64,000 nucleotides of DNA from JAJDTT01 sp022827025 (GCA_965203535.1 OZ241897.1:3286001-3350000), one strand, 5' to 3'. Positions 42,207 through 51,544 are shown, numbered from the stretch's first letter. The notes: generated by a model not told the origin, from the sequence alone. Program-made: numbers and translations.

Positions 42207-43217
42207 TCACGGTTTCGTTGCTCGATAGCTCTCGAATTGAGCCGCCATCCGGGACCGGGAAAGGTGTCCGGAGTGCACCAGTATCCGGTAGAGAAAGAGA
42301 GCCGACCCGCCCGGGTCCAGGGAGACGTTCAGAGGCGGGGAACCCTTCTGGAAATCCTTTTTACCGAAGGGGTTGGCGGAAAAGAGCCCGTAGCCCCGGG
42401 CGTGCCAGAAGGTGGGGTATTCGATACTCTCGGGGTGGTTCAGGATAGCCAGCGTCAGTTCCTCTCCCTGGACCGATCCGCGCAACGCGACCCATGAAGA
42501 CTTCTTGCCCCAGACCGCCTTCGACAGCTCCAACCCCTGGGCGTTCAGGTAGCGGCCGGTCCGGTCTTCCCGCAGGTTGGGGGCGACGCGGATGGCCATC
42601 ATCCCCTCCTTGGTATCGTTGAACGTCACCGCTTTCTCCTGGGCCGTCAGCTTGAACCTCAAGTCCAGGGTCCGCCACCCGGAGCCCGCCTCGATGGTGA
42701 TCCGGGAGTCCTGTTTCAGCAGCACTTCGCCGGAAGGTGTGATCCAGTCCGACGTGGTTTCCATGACTCCCGTCTGTCCGTCTTCCATCCGGGAGAAGCC
42801 GGTGTGGCGGATCCGGCCGCTGCCGGGCTTGTTTCGTCCACCGGACAACTTGGACCAGAAATCCACACCGTTGACGTTCCCATAGGTGAACGAGATTCCC
42901 TCGTGATGCCAATGGTCGCTGTGCTCGTCGGGTATCCCGAATTCCATGGGATACGCGCGCAGGAGCCGGTGGCCCATGGGGCTGAGCAGGGGATGGAAGA
43001 TCGGCTTGTGAAACCCGATGCCGTATTGGTAGGAGGCGAAAAGATCCTTCCCGACATAGATGTCCACCCGAGCCGCGTCGGTCTTGACCAGCCGGACCGC
43101 ATGGTGAGACTCCCCGAAGGCGGGAAGAGTCAGACAGAAGACCAGGAGCGCCACCGCCGCGATGCCGGGGCGGCGGAGGAACGGATGCGTCGGGGCGGAA
43201 GGGTGAAGAAGCTTCAT
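42207..43217 (-). CDS. DUF6807 (PmoA-like) family secreted protein
   Basis: A 336-residue exported protein with a typical signal peptide (PGIAAVALLVFCLTLPAFG). It contains the PmoA/DUF6807 blocks: DIYVGKDLFASYQYGIGFHK, HPLLSPMGHRLLRAYPMEF, then HSDHWHHEGISFTYGNVNGV and a late HPESIEYPTFWHARGYGLFS. Despite the name, this family is unrelated to methane monooxygenase activity and its role is unknown; it is frequent in Planctomycetota and Acidobacteriota beside sugar-utilisation genes. Start ATG 43217 is the best signal-peptide start; AGGAGG lies 13 bases upstream, longer than usual. Confidence 0.82.
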   Translation of the reverse strand: MKLLHPSAPTHPFLRRPGIAAVALLVFCLTLPAFGESHHAVRLVKTDAARVDIYVGKDLFASYQYGIGFHKPIFHPLLSPMGHRLLRAYPMEFGIPDEHSDHWHHEGISFTYGNVNGVDFWSKLSGGRNKPGSGRIRHTGFSRMEDGQTGVMETTSDWITPSGEVLLKQDSRITIEAGSGWRTLDLRFKLTAQEKAVTFNDTKEGMMAIRVAPNLREDRTGRYLNAQGLELSKAVWGKKSSWVALRGSVQGEELTLAILNHPESIEYPTFWHARGYGLFSANPFGKKDFQKGSPPLNVSLDPGGSALFLYRILVHSGHLSRSRMAAQFESYRATKP

Positions 43218-43374
43218 GGGAACTGCAGTGCCTCCTGCGGATGAGATGGAAATTGCCGGAATCCGGGCCATCATAACAGCCCGTGGAACCCGTTGGCGGC
43301 GACCTTTTGTGGCCTCGGGTCGAGGCTGCGCTCCGATCCTGGAAGTCGCTCCGGGAACAGGTTACCCTGCTCCA

Positions 43375-43534
43375 GGAGCCTGCGCGGCAGAAATTAATCT
43401 ACTGCGAAAGCGTAGAATCGGTCCATATCCGTGCGATTTCTCGGCGAATAGAACAACTATGCACCTCAAAATCGGGAAAATCTGGCCTCGATTCTCCACT
43501 TTCTCGCTACGATCATTTCTACCGCGCAGACTCC
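43375..43534 (+). mobile_element. R1 element copy D: 160 bp, intergenic
   Basis: Begins GGAGCCTGCGCGGCAGAAAT and ends ATTTCTACCGCGCAGACTCC. Flanks are CA and TG, not TA, so either both are mutated or target choice is looser. It lies between the PmoA-like gene (minus) and the amidohydrolase (plus), 32 bases upstream of the latter's start. Same orientation as copy B. Confidence 0.82.
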
Positions 43535-43566
43535 TGACGAAAATCCAGGATGTCAGGAGGTGACGT

Positions 43567-44418
43567 GTGATTTTTGACGTGCATACTCATGGCTGGAGAT
43601 ATCCGGACCACTTTTCGGATCGGTTCCGCGAACAGGCGATCCGAATGAGGGGCTACGAAATTCCCCTGGACAGCACCCTGGAGGATTATCGCGCCCATTG
43701 CCGGACCGTCCCGGATCGAGTCAGGACCGTCGTCTTCGGCGGAAAGGCCAAGCTGTCGGGCCTCTGGACTCCCGATCGATTCATCGCCGAATACTGCTCT
43801 CAGGACCCCGAAAACCTGATCCCGTTTCTCTCCCTCGATCCGACCCAACCGGGTTGGCAGGAGGAACTGGAGGAGGGCCACCAGGACCTGAAGATGAGGG
43901 GCGTCAAGTTGATGCCCATGTATGCCGGATTCTATCCCCAGGCTCCGGAGCTGGATCACCTGTGGCGGTATGCGGTCCGCCACCGACTGCCGGTCCTGCT
44001 CCACACGGGGACCACTTTCATCGACCGGGCCCCGCTGGACACCACATTGCCCCGGCATCTGGATCCCGTCGCCATCAAGTATCCGGAGTGCCGGATCATT
44101 CTGGCGCACCTGGGACATCCGTACGAGGGTGAGACGGTGGCGGTGATCCGGAAGCATCCCCACGTCTACTCCGACGTTTCGGCCATTCACTATCGGCCCT
44201 TCCAGCTCTACCAGAGCCTGATGCTGGTGCAGGAGTACGGTGTCTGGAACAAGCTCCTGTTCGGGACCGACTACCCCATCACCAACGTGGACGAGTCGCT
44301 GGCCGGCCTGCGGTCCATCAACGATCAACTGGAAGGCACGGCCCTGCCGCGGTTGGACCCGGACCAGTTGGAAGCGATGATCCATCGCGACGCCGGACCC
44401 TTGCTGGGCATCGATTAG
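43567..44418 (+). CDS. Amidohydrolase-family metal-dependent hydrolase (COG2159-type)
   Basis: A 283-residue TIM-barrel hydrolase/decarboxylase. Metal-binding pieces: DVHTHGW at the N-terminus, the strand GVKLMPMYAGFYP, LLHTGTTF, ILAHLGHPYEGE and the last-strand LLFGTDYPITN with the catalytic Asp. The start is GTG 43567, with AGGAGG six bases upstream; no ATG is near. The substrate is not predictable. It stands directly before the siroheme reductase gene on the same strand, 78 bases away. Confidence 0.85.
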   Translation: MIFDVHTHGWRYPDHFSDRFREQAIRMRGYEIPLDSTLEDYRAHCRTVPDRVRTVVFGGKAKLSGLWTPDRFIAEYCSQDPENLIPFLSLDPTQPGWQEELEEGHQDLKMRGVKLMPMYAGFYPQAPELDHLWRYAVRHRLPVLLHTGTTFIDRAPLDTTLPRHLDPVAIKYPECRIILAHLGHPYEGETVAVIRKHPHVYSDVSAIHYRPFQLYQSLMLVQEYGVWNKLLFGTDYPITNVDESLAGLRSINDQLEGTALPRLDPDQLEAMIHRDAGPLLGID

Positions 44419-44496
44419 GCTATTTTGATTAATCCGATCAATTGGGTAAACTTAAGGCCATCTCACAGGCCGAAGAGACCTGAAGGAGACGGGGTC

Positions 44497-46749
44497 ATGA
44501 TTACCTGGAAGGAGCATTTGGGCACGGATATCCCGGACGATCTCGGCCGCGAAATCGACATCTTCGAGATGCAGATGGAGCTGAGGCGTCAGGGAAAGCT
44601 GGATGAGAAGATCTTCGCCGAGACCCGGTTGCGGCGCGGCATCTACGGCCAGCGGTACGACAACGGTTTCCGCCACGACGGGATCCGGTCGCAGGAGCTC
44701 CCCTATCCCTCCGGCGACGTCATCAAGGGGCCCGAGACCCTTTGGGACGCTCCCGGGATGATGCGCATCAAGATCCCGTACGGCGGGGTCAATGCCCGCC
44801 AGCTCGAGATGCTGGCGGATATGGCGGAAGAGTATTCGGACGGAGTGCTCCACGTCACCACGAGACAGGACTATCAACTCCATTTCGTTCACATCGACGA
44901 CACTCCCAACCTGATGCGGAGACTGGCGTCGGTGGGGATCACGACCCGGGAGGCCTGCGGGAACTCGGTCCGGAACGTGACGGCCTGCCCCCTGGCCGGT
45001 GTCTGCCACACCGAGGCTTTCGACGTCAGTCCCTACGCCAAGGCCTGCAGCGCCTTCCTGCTGGGGCATCCCGACGCCCAGGACTTCGGCCGCAAGTTCA
45101 AGATCTCCTTCTCCGGATGCCGCGAGGAGGCCTGCGGGCTGGCCAGCATGCATGACATGGGGGCCATTGCGGTGGTGCGGCGCGAGGGCGGCCGGACCAG
45201 GCGCGGGTTCGAATTGTACGTCGGCGGCGGTCTGGGAGCGGTGCCTCACCAGGCCAAGCTCTTCGATTCCTTTCTGCCGGAAGAAGAGTTGCTGCCCACG
45301 GCGCAGGCCATCTCCAGGGTGTTCGCCCGCTTGGGAGAGAAGAAGAACCGGGCCCGGGCCCGCATCAAGTTCCTGGTGGCCAAGCTGGGGATCGACGAGT
45401 TTCGCAAGGAGGTCCTGAAGGAACGCGAGATCATGCCTCCGGACGAGCGGTGGACCGCCTATCTGCCCGAGGTTCCGGAATTCCAGGAGACCGCGGTGCG
45501 GCCTCCGGCGGCATTGAACGGACATCAGCCGCCTCCGGGATTCGAGCACTGGGTCCGGACCAACGTCTACCGTCAGCGGCAGGCGGGTTACGCCGTCGCC
45601 ACCCTGACCCTTCCATTGGGAGATCTGTCGAGTTGGCAGGCCAGGGAACTGGCCCAGATCGCCCGGCGCTTCTCCGGCGAGAACATCCGGACCACCGTCG
45701 AGCAGAACATGGTGCTGCGGTGGGTCAGCGAAGCGGACCTGCCGGAACTCTACGGTGAATTGGACAAGATCGGTCTGGGCGCCCATGGGGCCGGCACCAT
45801 CGTGGACGTGACGGCCTGCCCCGGGACCGACACCTGCAAGTTGGGAATCGCCTCCTCGCGGGGATTGGCCGCCGAGCTCCGGACGAGGCTCGGCGCCAAG
45901 TTCTTCCAACTGGACGAGTCGATCAAGAACCTGCGGATCAAGATCAGCGGCTGTTTCAACTCCTGCGGTCAGCATCACGTCGCGGACATCGGATTCTACG
46001 GAACCAGCCGGACCATCAAGGGCCACAAGGTGCCTCACTTCCAGGTGGTGCTGGGCGGCAAGTGGACCGAGAACGCCGGCTCCTATGGGCTGGCCATGGG
46101 CTCGGCGCCGGCGCGGAACATACCGGAGGTTCTGGAGCGGATCACCGGCCGCTACCTGGAGCATCGGAGCAACGGCGGGAGCTTTCAGGATTTCGTCCGG
46201 AGCGTCGGCAAAAAGAACCTTCGAACCATGCTGCAGGACCTGTTGCTGGTTCCGGCCTATGAGGCCGACTCCTCCTTCTACAGCGATTGGGGCGATCCGA
46301 GAGAGTTCTCGATGGGAGACCTGGGGACGGGAGAATGCGCAGGCGAAGTGGTCACGCTGACCCAGTTCAACCTGGCTTCCGCCGAACAACTGGTCTTCGA
46401 AGCCCAGATCAGGCTGGATGACAGCGACTTTGCCGGTGCCGACTCGTTGAGCTACCGGGCCATGGTTGAGGCCGCCAGAGCCCTGGTCAAGACCGAGTTC
46501 CTCGACGTTCCGGGCGCTCCGGACACGGTCGTGTCGGAATTCCGCCGCCGCTTCTACGACACGGAACTGTTTTTCGACAAGTACGCCGGCGGCAAGTTCG
46601 CCAACTACCTGTTCCGCCGTCACGGGTCGTCTCCGCAGAGCCCCACCCGGGACACGGCCCACCAGTCGGTGGAAGAAAGCCAGCTCTTCATCGAGGCGGC
46701 GCATGCCTGTTACGAGCGCATGGCCCGGGAGATCTCGGGAGTCCGCTAG
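44497..46749 (+). CDS. Siroheme nitrite/sulfite reductase, large form with C-terminal helical domain
   Basis: A 750-residue siroheme/[4Fe-4S] reductase that carries out six-electron reduction of sulfite or nitrite. ATG 44497 (MITWKEHLGTD) follows AAGGAG by eight bases. Two ferredoxin-like halves are present. The second holds the standard ligands CPGTDTC (about 440) and CFNSC (about 488). The first half also contains cysteines at equivalent places: CPLAGVC (about 164) and CREEAC (about 208), which most monomeric reductases lack. A C-terminal extension of about 180 residues looks helical (HEPN-like). The electron donor is not evident. The enzyme could serve assimilation of sulfite or nitrite; sulfite is consistent with cysE in the window. 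Confidence 0.9.
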   Translation: MITWKEHLGTDIPDDLGREIDIFEMQMELRRQGKLDEKIFAETRLRRGIYGQRYDNGFRHDGIRSQELPYPSGDVIKGPETLWDAPGMMRIKIPYGGVNARQLEMLADMAEEYSDGVLHVTTRQDYQLHFVHIDDTPNLMRRLASVGITTREACGNSVRNVTACPLAGVCHTEAFDVSPYAKACSAFLLGHPDAQDFGRKFKISFSGCREEACGLASMHDMGAIAVVRREGGRTRRGFELYVGGGLGAVPHQAKLFDSFLPEEELLPTAQAISRVFARLGEKKNRARARIKFLVAKLGIDEFRKEVLKEREIMPPDERWTAYLPEVPEFQETAVRPPAALNGHQPPPGFEHWVRTNVYRQRQAGYAVATLTLPLGDLSSWQARELAQIARRFSGENIRTTVEQNMVLRWVSEADLPELYGELDKIGLGAHGAGTIVDVTACPGTDTCKLGIASSRGLAAELRTRLGAKFFQLDESIKNLRIKISGCFNSCGQHHVADIGFYGTSRTIKGHKVPHFQVVLGGKWTENAGSYGLAMGSAPARNIPEVLERITGRYLEHRSNGGSFQDFVRSVGKKNLRTMLQDLLLVPAYEADSSFYSDWGDPREFSMGDLGTGECAGEVVTLTQFNLASAEQLVFEAQIRLDDSDFAGADSLSYRAMVEAARALVKTEFLDVPGAPDTVVSEFRRRFYDTELFFDKYAGGKFANYLFRRHGSSPQSPTRDTAHQSVEESQLFIEAAHACYERMAREISGVR

Positions 46750-46757
46750 GCTCGGGT

Positions 46758-47339
46758 ATGGGCGGCTGGCAGAAACTGGGACTCAAGATCTTCCTGGAGG
46801 AGCCCCTGCGGGCCGAGACGCAGGAGTTCATTCCCGCTTTCCATTCCTGGATCCAGAACCAGGCGGTCGATGGACACCTGCTCATCGACGTCCACGACTA
46901 CAGTCACGTCCACCGGGGACCCGGCATACTGCTGGTGGCTCACGAGGGGAATTTCAGCCTGGACCAGGCCGATGACCGGCCCGGACTCCTCTACCACCGC
47001 AAGCAGAATCTGGACGGGAACCGCGAGGAGTGTATTCGGGAGGTCTTCAGGCACACGCTCCTGGCCTGCAGCCGGTTGGAATCCGATCCCGTTCTGGGCG
47101 GCAGAGTCCGTTTCCATACCCGCGAGATGCTGCTGTTGGCGAACGATCGCCTTCATACGCCCAACAGCCGGGAGACCTTCGAACAGTTGAGACCCGAATT
47201 GACCCAGGCGCTGTCCCGGATTCTGGGGCGAGGCGTCTTCAGCCTGGACCGGGTCGAAGATCCCCGGGAGCGTTTTTCGGTCTGGGTCCGTGCCCGGCGA
47301 TCCTTCCGTCCGGGATACCTGTTGCGGCGCTTCAACTGA
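46758..47339 (+). CDS. Unknown protein downstream of the siroheme reductase
   Basis: A 193-residue cytoplasmic protein I do not recognise, eight bases after the reductase stop and so almost certainly in its operon. It opens MGGWQKLGLKIFLEEP and contains DVHDYSHVHRGPGILLVAHE, a Trp/His-rich region without a known metal motif, then DRVEDPRERFSVWVRARR near the end. No signal peptide and no cysteine motif for Fe-S binding (few cysteines at all). A role in reductase maturation or electron supply is only a guess from position. Confidence 0.75.
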   Translation: MGGWQKLGLKIFLEEPLRAETQEFIPAFHSWIQNQAVDGHLLIDVHDYSHVHRGPGILLVAHEGNFSLDQADDRPGLLYHRKQNLDGNREECIREVFRHTLLACSRLESDPVLGGRVRFHTREMLLLANDRLHTPNSRETFEQLRPELTQALSRILGRGVFSLDRVEDPRERFSVWVRARRSFRPGYLLRRFN

Positions 47340-47364
47340 CCTGAGAGATATTTTCAGGATCTCC

Positions 47365-48666
47365 ATGAGCAAGAATCGGCCCCGATCCGAGAGCCGAAAA
47401 TCGCCGAGAAGAACATTCTTGAAATCCGCGTCGCTCGCCGCAGCGGCGGGACCAACCTGGATTGGAAACATGGGACAAGCCGTAGCAGCCGCCACCACTC
47501 GAGTCACTCTTCCCCAATGGGTGAGCCGGGTTCGCAACGAGATTCCGACCACCTCCGAGTCCGCCTACTTCCTGACCGGGGGCATCGGTCCCTCGCCCAC
47601 TCCCGTCATCGAAAAGGTCAAGGCGCTTCTGGATCTGCAGAACCGCGGACCCGGAGACCCCCGCATCAACCCCCGGATCGCCGTGGTGGAGGAGGAGTGC
47701 CGCGCCCTGACCGCCGCCGCCCTGGGCGCCGATGAAGAAGAGGTGACGCTGACCCACAATACGACCGAGGGGCTCAACATCGTCATCTGGTCCATCGACT
47801 GGAAGGCGGGGGACGAGATCCTAATCAGCAACCATGAGCACCCCGCTCTGTTGCAGCCGTCCTACAACCTCCAGGACCGCTTCGGCGTCGTCTATCGCCG
47901 GGCGCCCATGGACGTGGGTGAAGACGTCCTGGGTAGCGTGCTGAGCCAGGTCTCGCCCCGCACCCGACTGGTGGCCATGAGCCATGTCTCCCGCCGCAAC
48001 GGCCGAGTCCTTCCGGCGCGGAAGCTGGCGCAGGAACTGCACAAGCGTGGCGTGCGGCTCTTGCTGGACGGCGCCCAGGCCGCCGGAAACATCCCCCTCG
48101 ACTTCCACGATCTGGGCTGCGACTACTACTCGTTCTGCGGCCACAAGTGGCTGCTGGGTCCCAAGGGGACGGGTGGACTCCTGACCCGGAAGGAGATCCT
48201 GGCCACGACGCCGGTCTCGTGGACCGGAGCCCACAGCCAGGTCACCATCGAGGACGACGGGGAATACGAATGGCATCCCGACGGCCGCCGTTACGAGTTC
48301 GGGACCCGGGCCCTGCCTGTCTTCGGAGGATTCGCGGAGGCTCTGCGCTGGCTGGACAACGTGGGCTGGGATCGGATCCATACCCGGACCGCGGATCTTT
48401 CCAAGAGGTTCTCGGAATGGGTCCGCGATTCAAGGCTCTTCCGGCTGATCTCTCCCCTCCAGGACGGAAGCCGGAGCGGAGTGGTAAGCCTGAGGCTGCC
48501 GGAGGGATTTCTGGGGATGGACTTCTACGAACGCCTGGCCGAGAAGGACGGGATCGTGGTGGCTCCCCTGGAGGACCCCCGGGACATCCGCGTCTGTGTC
48601 CACTTCTTCAACACCTGGGAAGAGATCGATCGGCTGGGCGTCAAGCTGAACGAGTACTGCGCCTGA
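47365..48666 (+). CDS. Class V aminotransferase-fold PLP enzyme with Tat-type signal
   Basis: A 433-residue fold-type I PLP enzyme. The N-terminus RKSPRRTFLKSASLAAAAGP shows a twin-arginine signal, so the enzyme is predicted to be exported, unusual for PLP enzymes but seen in related acidobacterial proteins. PLP residues: an Asp in LLLDGAQAAGNIPLDFHDLG and the Schiff-base Lys in SFCGHKWLLGPKGTGG. It resembles cysteine-desulfurase/isopenicillin-N-epimerase-like relatives; lacking the catalytic Cys loop is likely, so desulfurase activity is not claimed. ATG 47365 follows AGGA. It lies 25 bases after the unknown protein, on the same strand, possibly the same operon. Confidence 0.85.
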   Translation: MSKNRPRSESRKSPRRTFLKSASLAAAAGPTWIGNMGQAVAAATTRVTLPQWVSRVRNEIPTTSESAYFLTGGIGPSPTPVIEKVKALLDLQNRGPGDPRINPRIAVVEEECRALTAAALGADEEEVTLTHNTTEGLNIVIWSIDWKAGDEILISNHEHPALLQPSYNLQDRFGVVYRRAPMDVGEDVLGSVLSQVSPRTRLVAMSHVSRRNGRVLPARKLAQELHKRGVRLLLDGAQAAGNIPLDFHDLGCDYYSFCGHKWLLGPKGTGGLLTRKEILATTPVSWTGAHSQVTIEDDGEYEWHPDGRRYEFGTRALPVFGGFAEALRWLDNVGWDRIHTRTADLSKRFSEWVRDSRLFRLISPLQDGSRSGVVSLRLPEGFLGMDFYERLAEKDGIVVAPLEDPRDIRVCVHFFNTWEEIDRLGVKLNEYCA

Positions 48667-48690
48667 ATATTGCGGCGGATCCGCAGGCAG

Positions 48691-49755
48691 CTACGAACGG
48701 CCGGGGGGCGGATTCATCCGCCAGAAGATCCCGAACAGGTTGGCCTCGCGCCGGGGAGTGCTGCGATCCTCCCAGTGGTAGAGGGTGAGAAACTTTCCGG
48801 GCTCCAATTCCAGGGTCTGGGACAGTCCCACGTCGGTCGCCGGGGCGTCGTCGGCCAAGGCCACCGGCGGTCCCCAGCTTTTCCCCTGGTCGCAGCTGGT
48901 CCGGATGGCGACTCCGTAGGGCTTGTGCCTCACGCTGTAGGTCATGACCAGCTCGCCCCATGAGGACTCCAGCAGGAAACCCTGCATTTCGGCGGCGTCC
49001 GTCACCTGCCGGGGACGGGACCAGATCCTGCCTTCGTCCCGGGACTCGCTCACCAGAGTTCGGGCCAGCGGCCGCTTGAGCGACTCCTCGTAGGTCATGG
49101 CCTCCGCCAGCTCCGCGCTGCGAAGCGACGCCAGGAGCACCCCCGACGAGAGGCGCAGGAGATGGGGCTGGGTCGTGAAGCGGGCGATCAGGCCTCCGTA
49201 CTCCCATCGATCGCCGTCGCGAGAGCGGAAGAAGAGGGTGAAATCGCCCTTTCGTTCCCGCGGCTTGTCCCCGTGTTCGTAGACCGGGTAGTAGCCGCCG
49301 TAGCCGGTGAGCAGGAGTTCGCCGTCCGGGAGCTCCGTCACACCCCCGAACGGGTAGACGTAGTCGAATGGTCCCGGCCCCAACTCGAACGGATCGTCCC
49401 AGTTCCTGCCCTCGTCGGACGAGGTCATGAGCATTCCCTTGCAGGCGCCGTCGGACCGCCGGGTGAACCCGAGCAGCATGCCGCCGCCGGGAAGACGGCT
49501 CATCATCTGCACCCGCTCGTCGTTCCGTGAATCGATGATGACGCGAGGTTCGGTCCAGGTCCGGCCTCTGTCGCGGGACTCCACCACGGACACGGAACTG
49601 TTATTGGCGACTCCGGTCAAGCCGGTACGGGCCGCCACCAGGAGGTGATCGTCTCCCAGCCGGACCGCCTTGGGCGCGTGCCCTCCCGGGCACACCAGCA
49701 CGCGGCGACCGATTTCGATTCGAGGTGTTCCTGCCTCTTCTGCGGAAAAGCTCAT
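48691..49755 (-). CDS. Sialidase-fold (BNR-repeat) protein
   Basis: A 354-residue six-bladed beta-propeller of the sialidase/neuraminidase superfamily. Asp-box motifs are repeated: SRDRGRTW, SSDEGRNW, SRDEGRIW and SCDQGKSW. There is no signal peptide, so it may be cytoplasmic or exported with help. Sialic-acid cleavage is not certain, as many propellers of this type act on other glycosides or bind without cutting. ATG 49755 has GGAG six bases upstream. It follows the PHP phosphatase gene by 31 bases and is likely co-transcribed. Confidence 0.85.
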   Translation of the reverse strand: MSFSAEEAGTPRIEIGRRVLVCPGGHAPKAVRLGDDHLLVAARTGLTGVANNSSVSVVESRDRGRTWTEPRVIIDSRNDERVQMMSRLPGGGMLLGFTRRSDGACKGMLMTSSDEGRNWDDPFELGPGPFDYVYPFGGVTELPDGELLLTGYGGYYPVYEHGDKPRERKGDFTLFFRSRDGDRWEYGGLIARFTTQPHLLRLSSGVLLASLRSAELAEAMTYEESLKRPLARTLVSESRDEGRIWSRPRQVTDAAEMQGFLLESSWGELVMTYSVRHKPYGVAIRTSCDQGKSWGPPVALADDAPATDVGLSQTLELEPGKFLTLYHWEDRSTPRREANLFGIFWRMNPPPGRS

Positions 49756-49786
49756 CGGTAACTCCGTATCTTCGACTGAGAGGAAT

Positions 49787-50671
49787 CTAATGAAGTGAGA
49801 TCGATCTGCGGACCACCCGGTCCCCTTCCTTGGCCAGTGTCCGAATCTCGGAAACGCCGTTGTCCAGCAGGTAGAGGCGGGCCTGATCGATGCCGGCTCC
49901 CACTTGGTGCGGGCCGTGACTGTCGTCTCCGAAACAGACGCCGATGCCCATTTCATGGGCTTGCCGCAACAACCAGGGCTCGGGGTAGGGACAACCCAAG
50001 CCCTTGCGGTATCCGGCCGTGTTGAGATCCAGGATGCAGCCGTGCCTCCGGATCACCTCCAGGGTCTCCCGGGCCGATCGCCGGATGGCCGGTGTATCCA
50101 GCCGGCCGTAGTTCCGGCCGTTCTTTCGGATCAGGTCGAGATGTCCTACGACCTCAGGCCGGAGCGCCTCGACCATTCGAGCGACTCCCTCGTAGTAACG
50201 GATCGCCAGGGCTTCCAGCCCCCCGGCCCGGTACAGGGCGCGTTCGAAGTCTTCGGGCTCGCCGTCGATGATGATTTCCCCCACGAAGTGGACGGAACCC
50301 ACCATGTAGTCGAAGTCCATGTCCGACCGGTAACGGCGCATGACTTGCGAATAGGACGCGCTGGGGACGACCTCGGCTTCGAAACCTCTCAGGACCTGCA
50401 GACGGGGACCGAACTCGCGAACCAGGGGGTCCAGGGCCGACCGGTAGGCTCGAAAGTCCCGCTCCAGCTTGGGAACGTCCCATCCCAGCTCGATCTCCCG
50501 GGCGTAGAGGAAGCGCGCTCCAAGACGGGGAGCGTGCTCCGTGATCCCGAATACGGACATCTTCTGAGCCACCGCTGCCTCCAGAATCTGCTGGAGAGTC
50601 CCTTCCGCGTGATCGCAGAAGGCGCCGCTGTGTCCACCGTGAAGAGAAACCTTCCAAGGCACGGTTGCCAT
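49787..50671 (-). CDS. PHP-domain histidinol-phosphatase-like hydrolase
   Basis: A 294-residue PHP-superfamily phosphatase related to HisK-type histidinol phosphatase. Metal-site motifs: HGGHSGAFCDHAEGT at the N-terminus (His pair), FGITEHAPRLG, GFEAEVVP, FDYMVGSVHFVGE, VVGHLDLIRKNG, LDLNTAGYRKGLG and CFGDDSHGPHQVG. It may perform histidine biosynthesis step 8, but no other his gene is near, so another phosphoester substrate is possible. ATG 50671 has AGGA about nine bases upstream. Confidence 0.88.
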   Translation of the reverse strand: MATVPWKVSLHGGHSGAFCDHAEGTLQQILEAAVAQKMSVFGITEHAPRLGARFLYAREIELGWDVPKLERDFRAYRSALDPLVREFGPRLQVLRGFEAEVVPSASYSQVMRRYRSDMDFDYMVGSVHFVGEIIIDGEPEDFERALYRAGGLEALAIRYYEGVARMVEALRPEVVGHLDLIRKNGRNYGRLDTPAIRRSARETLEVIRRHGCILDLNTAGYRKGLGCPYPEPWLLRQAHEMGIGVCFGDDSHGPHQVGAGIDQARLYLLDNGVSEIRTLAKEGDRVVRRSISLH

Positions 50672-50785
50672 TTCACAATCCTACCAGCAAGAAAAACGAA
50701 ACCCGGTCTGAAGGAGATATTGGGAAGGGGACGCCCGGCGGTCGGACGCAAGCGCGCCGCCGGACTGTCAAGTGGCCGGATCGCT

Positions 50786-51541
50786 CTATTTCCCGGGAAG
50801 GACCAGCGTGGAGGTTTCCCCGTTTCCCCGGTATTCGAGCCGGTGCTTCGCGTTCTTCTTATACTCCCCGACTGCGAAGTAGAGGTGCCCGGCGACCGGC
50901 GAACCGACGAATCCCTGAGGAAGACTCTTGTCGTGCAGTTCCGTCTCCATGACGTACCGGTCCTGGTCGCTGGAGGGCTGGGGCTGACGATCGAGCACGA
51001 CGCCGACTCCCACGACGGTCCGGAGCCCGCCGTAACCGTAATCCCGCCGGTCCCGGTCGCGGCGATCCCAGTCGGGATCCTCGACATCACGCCGGTCACT
51101 GCGCCTGGGGAAGCGCCGATGATCGGGGTAGTGGCCTCGACCCCTTTCGTATTCGATGTTGCCGTACGGGACGATGCCGACCCGTCTGGCCGGCTTGGTC
51201 GTCCGTTGCTGGCCGATGGCGATCCGGCTCGGCTCCTGGGGACGGAACGACCTGTCGAAACCGTCAATCCGGAGCACGAAGTCCCGGTTGTCCACCTCGA
51301 TGTCGTTGACGCCGGGGTACATGGCCACTTCCACCACGACGTACTTGTCCTTCAGGGGAGTGACGAAGTTCTGCAGGACCTCCTTCTCGCTGAGCAGCCG
51401 CGCGCCCAGGCTGTAGGCGTCCTTCTCGACCGAGACGGGATACTTCCCGGCTTTGCTCAACGGACGAGTTCCCATCGAATTGGGGAGGACGAGACTTACG
51501 GAGAGCAGTGCAACGGAAAGGATTTGAATCGACTTCTTCAT
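50786..51541 (-). CDS. Exported protein with Arg/Asp-rich linker, unknown function
   Basis: A 251-residue protein. A signal peptide (MKKSIQILSVALLSVSLVLP) precedes a beta-rich domain (VVVEVAMYPGVNDIEVDNRD, DGFDRSFRPQEPSRIAIG). A charged linker of about 40 residues follows, rich in Arg, Asp and Tyr (RRFPRRSDRRDVEDPDWDRR), then a short C-terminal beta region. I know no family for it. ATG 51541 has AGGAG six bases upstream, and this site overlaps the TAG stop of the preceding gene. Probably a two-gene operon with the PEGA-like gene. Confidence 0.72.
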   Translation of the reverse strand: MKKSIQILSVALLSVSLVLPNSMGTRPLSKAGKYPVSVEKDAYSLGARLLSEKEVLQNFVTPLKDKYVVVEVAMYPGVNDIEVDNRDFVLRIDGFDRSFRPQEPSRIAIGQQRTTKPARRVGIVPYGNIEYERGRGHYPDHRRFPRRSDRRDVEDPDWDRRDRDRRDYGYGGLRTVVGVGVVLDRQPQPSSDQDRYVMETELHDKSLPQGFVGSPVAGHLYFAVGEYKKNAKHRLEYRGNGETSTLVLPGK

Positions 51542-51544
51542 AGT

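Noticed and set aside
43216..43563. Open frame of 115 codons through R1 copy D
   Set aside because: The element is open in this frame in all copies; there is no gene-like sequence outside the repeat.
44452..46704. Antisense open frame of 750 codons opposite the siroheme reductase
   Set aside because: Mirror of a real gene in high-GC DNA; rich in Val, Gly, Gln, Arg and Pro, with no domain, and the plus strand carries all family motifs.
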